From contig NZ_JBARWZ010000044.1 in the NCBI RefSeq assembly GCF_049647105.1, positions 1-64,000 of the forward strand: a stretch of 64,000 nt of DNA. The letters run 5' to 3'. The translations under genes were made by a program, and so were the position numbers. Positions 58,998-64,000 of the stretch are shown piece after piece. The stretch is from Actinophytocola sp049647105 (GTDB lineage: Bacteria > Actinomycetota > Actinomycetes > Mycobacteriales > Pseudonocardiaceae). Below the pieces are notes generated by a model that saw nothing but the letters and a program-made list of their open reading frames with translations, was not told where the DNA came from and searched no databases. The first letter of the stretch is position 1, and every line of letters starts with the position of its first letter.

Positions 58998-59780
58998 CTA
59001 GTCGGGCAACAGCCCGTCATTCAGGAGTTTGTCGCGGACCAGGCCCGCGTTGCCGCCGGAGGCGCCGAGGCTGCCGGAGAACGGCTGCGCGGTCCACGCG
59101 AACTCGCCGGGGAACTGGTATGCCGACAGCTCGTCCACGCGCCGCGCGTTGTCTTCTCCGGCGTTGACGACGGTGAAGTCGGCGGTGAAGGACTCCGAGC
59201 AGTGGTCGTTGCCCAGTGCGCCGTCCTCGCAGGTGCCGAGCGAGGCGTAGTTGCCGTGCTTGTTCTCGGCCGAGTAGATCCGTGCCACCTGCGGCGAGCC
59301 CCCCGCGAGCTTGCCCCAGTCGCACGCGTTGCCGAGCATGCTCTGGTCGACGTGCTCGAACGCGGTGCCCTCGTGCGCGACGGTCCGCAGCGCGTACGCG
59401 CCGAAACCGTGCTGGCACGCCGGGTTCGGCGCGAGCGTCAGCGTGAACGGCTCCACGTCGCCGTTGTGGCCGCCGCCCCACCAGTCGCCGCAGTCGCGGC
59501 GGTAGAGGATCGCGTACGAGACCGCGATCCGGCTGGCGTCCGCCGGGTGGGGGCGCACCCGCGCGACCGCCGTGCCCGCGTTCGAGCCCGTCGCCGGGTC
59601 CGTGCAGTCCTCGCCGCTGTCGAACCACACGTAGGGGAAGAAGTACGCGGCGACGGCGTCCTCGATGGCGTCGTCGAGCCCGTCGCCGTCGCCGTCGTCG
59701 GCCATCGCGGGAGTCGTGAACAGCCCGGTCAGCAGCAGGGCGGCGAGGACGACACCCGCCGCTCGGAGGTTCCGCACCAT
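58998..59780 (-). CDS. Secreted protein of unknown function
   Basis: A 260-residue exported protein with a signal peptide (LRAAGVVLAALLLTGLF, cleavage after AMA). The mature part starts with an acidic DDGDGDGLDD calcium-loop-like stretch, then FFPYVWFDSGEDC, HNGDVEPFTLTL (~120), CDWGKLAGG and SAENKHGNYASLGTC (~185). The spaced Asp/His residues and cysteines suggest a metal-dependent extracellular fold, loosely like Vps62/DUF946 proteins, but I cannot assign a family. Starts at ATG 59780, where the signal peptide begins. Single-gene unit. Confidence 0.75.
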   Translation of the reverse strand: MVRNLRAAGVVLAALLLTGLFTTPAMADDGDGDGLDDAIEDAVAAYFFPYVWFDSGEDCTDPATGSNAGTAVARVRPHPADASRIAVSYAILYRRDCGDWWGGGHNGDVEPFTLTLAPNPACQHGFGAYALRTVAHEGTAFEHVDQSMLGNACDWGKLAGGSPQVARIYSAENKHGNYASLGTCEDGALGNDHCSESFTADFTVVNAGEDNARRVDELSAYQFPGEFAWTAQPFSGSLGASGGNAGLVRDKLLNDGLLPD

Positions 59781-59845
59781 GCCCCGAGTGTGGGACCGGC
59801 GCATGGTGCGCCACCACCGACGGAAGTCGGGTGACGTTCCCGGTA

Positions 59846-59875
59846 GGCGCCGCGGGGTCGGGACCCCGCGGCGCC
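59846..59875 (-). terminator. Strong GC hairpin after ThuA-like gene
   Basis: A perfect 14-bp inverted repeat (GGCGCCGCGGGGTC and complement) with two central bases lies 11 bp after the stop of the gene at 59886. It should end the transcript of the two modular secreted proteins. Confidence 0.8.
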
Positions 59876-59885
59876 CCGCCTCACG

Positions 59886-61586
59886 TCATGGCATCGTCCA
59901 CTTCTGGTTCGCCGCACCGGTGCATGGTGCGATGACCAGTTGTGTGCCGTCGGCGGTGCCGCCGCCGATCGGGGTCAGGCACTTGGCCGACTGCGGGTTG
60001 CGCAGCGTGCCGTCGGCCTGCGCCGCCCAGTTCTGTGCGCCGCTTCCGTTGCAGGTCCACAGCTGTACGCGGGTGTTGTCGGCGGTGGCGCCGCCCGCGA
60101 CGTCCATGCACTTGCCAAGCGCACGCAGCGTCGAGCCGGACACCGTCCACGTCTGTGCTCCGGTGCCGTTGCACGTGTACAGCTGGATCTTGGTGCCGTC
60201 CGCGGTGCCGGACGCCGAGATGTCGACGCACTTGCCGCTGCCCCGGATCGGGCCGACACCCGGGTTCGGGATGGAGCCGAGTTCCTTGATCCGCACGTGC
60301 CGGAACGACACGTCGTCACCGGTGCCGTGGTTCTGGATGCCGATGTGGCCGGAGGTGAGGGAGCGGGCGGGCACGGTGTTGGTGAAGTCGTTGATCTTCA
60401 CCCCGTTCAGGAACACCTGCAGGCGTTCGCCCTCGACGAGCAGCTCGTAGGTGTTCCACTCCCCCGGCGGGTTCAGCGCGGCGTCGCGGGCCGCGATGTC
60501 GGCTGACTTGAAGCCGTACACCGAACCGGTCGTGCGATCGGCCGAGTCGGTCGCGTCGATCTGGATCTCGTAGCCGTTGTTCACCGCCGAGTTCGGGTCG
60601 CCGCTCGGCGGGAACCCGATGAACACGCCCGAGTTGTCGTCGCCCGCCATGCGCCAGTCCAGCTTGAGCGAGTACGACCGGAACTCCTTGGTGCTGTACC
60701 AGAACAGCCCCATGCCACCGACGGAGGTGAGGGTGGCGTCGGAGTTGGTGAAGTTGCCAGGACCCGCCTGCGACCAGCCGGATGTGGCTCCGTTGTACAG
60801 GTTGGTGTAGCCGGTCTCCGGACGGCAGTCGGCCTTCGTCCGGCCGGCGGTGTACCGGAGTCCGCCGAGCAGCATCGACCGGAACCCCGGTTCGCCGTAG
60901 CTCGACTGGGTGTGGCCGTTGCCGGTGTAGAACGACCGCCCGCCCTGGTACGCCTTGCACCACGTGTGCGGGTGGTCGGCGCCCATGGTGCCGCCGGAGT
61001 AGGTCGACTCGTCCAACGTGGCCAGCACCCGCGCGCTGCCGCGCGGGTTGGTGCGGTAGTTGTACAGCTCGTCGGTGCGGACCCAGGTCTGGCCGAGGTG
61101 CGCGGTCGCCGCGTGCGCGCGGTTCTCCACCCGTTCGGTCACCTGCTGGATCGCGGGGTGCGACGAGAAGTACGCGCCGACCAGCTCACCGTAGAAGGGC
61201 CAGTCGTACTCGGTGTCCGCAGCGGCGTGCACGCCGACGTACCCGCGCCCGGTGCGGATGTAGGACTCGAACGCGGTCTGCTGGGTGGCGTTCAGCACGT
61301 CGCCCGTGGTGTTGAGGAACACGACCGTCTCGTACTGGGCGAGGTTGCCGGTGGTGAACGCGCCTGCGTCCTCGGTGGCGGTCACCGTGAAGTTGTTGGC
61401 GGCGCCCAGTTCCCGGATGGTCTGGATCCCGATCGGGATCGCGTCGTGGCGGAAGCCCGCGGTCTTGGAGAACACCAGGACGTCGTACGGGGCGTCCGCG
61501 GCATTGGCGGCCGGGCCGCTGGTACAGGCCATGATCGTCGCGGTGGCGGCCGCCACCGCGAGGACCGATCGAACGGTGTGTCTCAC
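59886..61586 (-). CDS. Secreted ThuA-DUF1080-ricin-type protein
   Basis: A 566-residue exported protein, possibly lipid-modified (IMACTSG near the end of the signal peptide). Domains: ThuA-like trehalose-utilisation/glutamine-amidotransferase fold, ~35-260 (VLVFSKTAGFRHDAIPIG, GVHAAADTEYDWPFYG, DHPHTWCKAYQGGRSFYT); DUF1080/3-keto-disaccharide hydrolase-like jelly roll, ~270-440 (FWYSTKEFRSYSLKLDWRM, GEWNTYELLVEG); ricin-type beta-trefoil, ~445-566, with repeated CxDxxG and QLYTCNG/QLWTCNG motifs. It likely binds and acts on polysaccharide. GTG 61586 is preferred over ATG 61601 because AGAGGA is six bases upstream. It follows the sugar dehydrogenase gene closely and forms an operon with it. 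Confidence 0.85.
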   Translation of the reverse strand: MRHTVRSVLAVAAATATIMACTSGPAANAADAPYDVLVFSKTAGFRHDAIPIGIQTIRELGAANNFTVTATEDAGAFTTGNLAQYETVVFLNTTGDVLNATQQTAFESYIRTGRGYVGVHAAADTEYDWPFYGELVGAYFSSHPAIQQVTERVENRAHAATAHLGQTWVRTDELYNYRTNPRGSARVLATLDESTYSGGTMGADHPHTWCKAYQGGRSFYTGNGHTQSSYGEPGFRSMLLGGLRYTAGRTKADCRPETGYTNLYNGATSGWSQAGPGNFTNSDATLTSVGGMGLFWYSTKEFRSYSLKLDWRMAGDDNSGVFIGFPPSGDPNSAVNNGYEIQIDATDSADRTTGSVYGFKSADIAARDAALNPPGEWNTYELLVEGERLQVFLNGVKINDFTNTVPARSLTSGHIGIQNHGTGDDVSFRHVRIKELGSIPNPGVGPIRGSGKCVDISASGTADGTKIQLYTCNGTGAQTWTVSGSTLRALGKCMDVAGGATADNTRVQLWTCNGSGAQNWAAQADGTLRNPQSAKCLTPIGGGTADGTQLVIAPCTGAANQKWTMP

Positions 61587-61597
61587 GTCGTTTCCTC

Positions 61598-64000
61598 TCA
61601 TGGGAGGGTGAAGCGCTGGGTGGTGGCGGTGGTGCACGTGGAGATCACCAGCTGGGTGCCGTCGGCCGTGCCGTTGCCGGACGGCGTGAGGCACTTGGCC
61701 GACTGCGGGTTGCGCAGCGTGCCGTCGGCGTTCGCGGCCCAGTTCTGCGCACCGGATCCGTTGCAGGTCCACAGCTGCACGAGCGTCCCGTCGGCGGTGG
61801 CACCGCTCGCGACGTCCATGCACTTGCCGAGCACGCGCAGGGTGGCGCCGGTAACCGCCCACGACTGCGCCGAGGTGCCGTTGCAGGTGTAGAGCTGGAT
61901 CTTCGTGCCGTCCGCGGTGCCCGCGCCGGAGACGTCGACGCACTTGCCGCTGCCCCGGATCGGCCCCTGCCCGCCTGCCGCCGTCTTCGAGAAGGTGAAG
62001 GCGTCCAGGTCGAACAACGCGCCCGCGCCGCCGGAGAAGGTCAGGTAGAGCGTCGTGGTGCCCGCGGGAACGCCTGCGAGGTTCGTCGCCACATCGACGA
62101 ACGTCTCCCAGCCACCGGTGTTCGGCACCGTCATCGCGCCGAGCACGGTGCCGGTCGCCGAACCCGCCCGCACGGTGAGCGTCCCGCCAACCCCGCCGGA
62201 GGACACCCGCGCGGAGACCCGCGTGACCCCGCCGAGCGCGTAGGGCTGGAACGCGATCCAGTCGCCGTTGTTGATCTCACCGACGGTCTTGCCGCCCTCC
62301 GCGCCGGTCTTGGTGATCTGGCTGGTGCCCGACTGGCTGCTGTAGTGCTCCGCCTGCCGGTGCGCGGGCTGCAACCTGTTCTGCGCGTGGGTGGTCAGCG
62401 CGGGCTGGCCGTTCGCGCCCTTGTCGGTGTACTCGGCGTCGAACACCGCGTACAGGTTCGCCGCGGTGTCGTGTTCGCCGTCGACCGGGATGGCGATCGT
62501 GCCGGAGCAACCGTTCTTCGACGTGATCGGGTGGCCGTGGCTGTCGTGGCCGAGCACGTAGGTCAGCTTGACCTTCGTGCAGTCGATCGTGCCGTCCTCC
62601 GGGTCGGACACCGTGATCGTGTACGGCACGGTGTCACCGAAGTTGAACGTGGTCCCGTTGACCGGCGTGCTCAGGGTGACGGTCGGCGCGGTGTTGCCGA
62701 CGGTCACCACGACGGAGGCGTTGCCGGTCCGGCCGCCGGGGTCGGTGACCGTGAGCGTCACCGTGCGCTGGCCGTTGGTGGAGTAGGTCTTGGCCGGGTT
62801 GGCCGACGTCGACGTGGTGCCGTCGCCGAAGTTCCACAGGTAGGAGAGCGCGCCGCCCTCCGGGTCGGACGAGCCCGCCGAGCTGAAGTTCACCGTCAGC
62901 GGCGCGAGGCCCGACGTCCGGTTCGCGGCGACCTTCGCGGTGGGCGCCTGGTTGCCGACCGGGTTGTACTCGACGCGGTACAGGGCCGAGTTGGCGTCGC
63001 CGCCGAAGTTCCCCGTCCCGTAGTCCAGCACGTAGAGCGCGCCGTCCGGGCCGAACGCCATGTCCATGACCTGGGTGCCGGTCCACGGGAACGTGTCGAT
63101 CTGACCCGCGGTGCCGTCGCCGTTGACGTGCGCGGTGCGCAGCCACCGGCGGCCGTACTCGCCGAGGAAGACGTGTCCGTCCATGACGGCGGGGAACTTG
63201 ACCGACGAGTTCAGGTTCGCGTCGTAGTGGTAGACCGGGCCGCCCATCGGCGACTCCGACCCGCAGCCGAACGCGGCGACCGAGCACCCGTCGTATGTGA
63301 TCCACGCCGCCCGCGCGGCCGGGAGGTTCGTCAGCCCGGTGTTGTTCGGGGAGTTGTTGACCGGCGCCGCGCAGTTGTAGCGCGCGCCGGAGGGGCCGGA
63401 CGGGAAGGTGAACTCGACGTAGGTCTCGTTCGTCGTGTTCGAGCCGGTGCAGTAGGGCCAGCCGTAGTTGCCCGCGGACGTGATGCGGTTGAACTCGACC
63501 TGCCCGCCAGGCCCCCTCGTCGCGCTCGCCGCGCCAGAGTCCGGGCCGTAGTCGCCGAGGTAGACCACGCCGGTCGGCTTGTCCACGCTCATCCGGAACG
63601 GGTTGCGGAAGCCCATCGCGTAGATCTCCGGACGGGTCTTCGCGGTGCCGGGCGCGAACAGGTTGCCAGAGGGGATCGAGTACGAGCCGTTCGCGTTCAC
63701 CTTGATGCGCAACACCTTGCCGCGCAGGTCGTTCGTGTTGCCCGAGCTGCGCTGGGCGTCGTAGGCCGGGTTGCGGCCGCTGCGCTCGTCGAGCGGCGAG
63801 AAGCCGCCGGAGTCGAACGGGTTGGAGTCGTCACCGGTCGACAGGTAGAGGTTGCCCGCGGCGTCGAAGTCGATGTCCCCGCCGACGTGGCAGCAGATGC
63901 CACGGCTCGCGGGCACGTCCAGGACGGTGACCTGGCTGCCCGTGTTGAGCGTGTAGTCGGCGTTGAGGGTGAAGCGGGACAACCGGTTCACGCCGTTCCA
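61598..64000 (-). CDS. Secreted PQQ-type sugar dehydrogenase with PKD, CBM6-like and ricin domains (partial)
   Basis: Only the C-terminal ~800 residues are in the window; the start lies beyond 64000. The visible N-terminal part is a glucose/sorbosone dehydrogenase beta-propeller (GICCHVGGDIDFDAAGNLYLS, KTRPEIYAMGFRNPFRMSVD, FGPDGALYVLDYGTG). Then a PKD domain (TVNFSSAGSSDPEGG, WNFGDGTTS), a beta-sandwich, a CBM6-like region ending DAFTFSKTA, and a ricin-type beta-trefoil almost identical in pattern to that of the downstream protein (GPIRGSGKCVDVSGAGTADG). Proteins of this build are common beside ThuA-like proteins in actinomycetes and oxidise sugars outside the cell. Confidence 0.9.
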   Translation of the reverse strand, partial: WNGVNRLSRFTLNADYTLNTGSQVTVLDVPASRGICCHVGGDIDFDAAGNLYLSTGDDSNPFDSGGFSPLDERSGRNPAYDAQRSSGNTNDLRGKVLRIKVNANGSYSIPSGNLFAPGTAKTRPEIYAMGFRNPFRMSVDKPTGVVYLGDYGPDSGAASATRGPGGQVEFNRITSAGNYGWPYCTGSNTTNETYVEFTFPSGPSGARYNCAAPVNNSPNNTGLTNLPAARAAWITYDGCSVAAFGCGSESPMGGPVYHYDANLNSSVKFPAVMDGHVFLGEYGRRWLRTAHVNGDGTAGQIDTFPWTGTQVMDMAFGPDGALYVLDYGTGNFGGDANSALYRVEYNPVGNQAPTAKVAANRTSGLAPLTVNFSSAGSSDPEGGALSYLWNFGDGTTSTSANPAKTYSTNGQRTVTLTVTDPGGRTGNASVVVTVGNTAPTVTLSTPVNGTTFNFGDTVPYTITVSDPEDGTIDCTKVKLTYVLGHDSHGHPITSKNGCSGTIAIPVDGEHDTAANLYAVFDAEYTDKGANGQPALTTHAQNRLQPAHRQAEHYSSQSGTSQITKTGAEGGKTVGEINNGDWIAFQPYALGGVTRVSARVSSGGVGGTLTVRAGSATGTVLGAMTVPNTGGWETFVDVATNLAGVPAGTTTLYLTFSGGAGALFDLDAFTFSKTAAGGQGPIRGSGKCVDVSGAGTADGTKIQLYTCNGTSAQSWAVTGATLRVLGKCMDVASGATADGTLVQLWTCNGSGAQNWAANADGTLRNPQSAKCLTPSGNGTADGTQLVISTCTTATTQRFTLP

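Noticed and set aside
58214..59167. Repetitive protein-like frames over the 26-bp array on both strands
   Set aside because: They arise because 26-bp repeats keep all frames open; no credible start or ribosome site and no similarity.

Overview
This is a high-GC actinomycete window (many GTG starts, strong GC bias at third codon positions, tightly overlapping operons, abundant secreted proteins). A member of the Pseudonocardiales (Lentzea, Saccharothrix or Kutzneria type) is my best guess, but that rests on gene style and not on a marker gene. I see no rRNA, tRNA, CRISPR or insertion sequence. Most of the window is specialised metabolism and secreted proteins.

Region 1 (191-9020, minus strand) is a tightly coupled ten-gene operon: ornithine-cyclodeaminase-like protein, free-standing adenylation enzyme, acyl carrier protein, ectoine-synthase-like cupin, acyl-CoA dehydrogenase, transglutaminase-like protein, TrpB2-like PLP enzyme, EamA exporter, maleate-isomerase-like protein and NmrA-like reductase. 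It looks like a carrier-protein-bound amino-acid modification pathway that uses ectoine-type enzymes. Region 2 (9232-19118) is mostly ordinary: a 45-residue secreted peptide, a GMC oxidoreductase/aldehyde dehydrogenase operon behind a KstR-like operator, a secreted von Willebrand A protein, a cysteine-dioxygenase-like cupin, a DHFR-family reductase, a LysR regulator and a secreted SGNH esterase.

Region 3 (19194-24644, minus strand) is the most striking part: a five-gene RiPP operon. It has a 52-residue precursor, two subtilisin-like proteases of the cyanobactin PatA/PatG type, a 70-residue accessory protein, and a methyltransferase that carries the active-site pattern of borosin (OphMA-type) backbone N-methyltransferases. 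The precursor has a hydrophobic Ile/Val/Thr-rich core between cyanobactin-like flanks. I infer an N-methylated, proteolytically released and possibly macrocyclised peptide, in effect a bacterial hybrid of borosin and cyanobactin logic.

Region 4 (25303-30375) has an acyl-CoA-ligase-like enzyme, a cytochrome P450, a V8-like serine protease, and two convergent paralogous small secreted proteins that share a duplicated promoter.

Region 5 (30476-56894, minus strand) is one continuous operon for a hybrid NRPS/PKS product, with a LuxR-like regulator just upstream (57444-58271). From promoter to end it encodes a type II thioesterase, C-A-T, C-A-T, KS-AT-ACP, and then a 1989-residue NRPS that has no adenylation domains: FkbH-N-like segments sit where the A domains should be. 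These are followed by an MFS exporter, MbtH protein, two carrier proteins, two FkbH-like proteins (one with a degraded HAD site), a KASIII-like enzyme with an altered triad, a complete E1alpha/E1beta/E2 2-oxoacid dehydrogenase set and a DUF2306 membrane protein. FkbH, the KASIII-like enzyme and the dehydrogenase set probably prepare an unusual acyl unit on the stand-alone carrier proteins.

Region 6 (58272-64000) has a 9 x 26-bp minisatellite, a 50-bp-arm inverted repeat, a secreted protein of unknown function, and two secreted modular proteins with ricin-type C-termini (ThuA/DUF1080 and a PQQ-type sugar dehydrogenase), the last running off the window.
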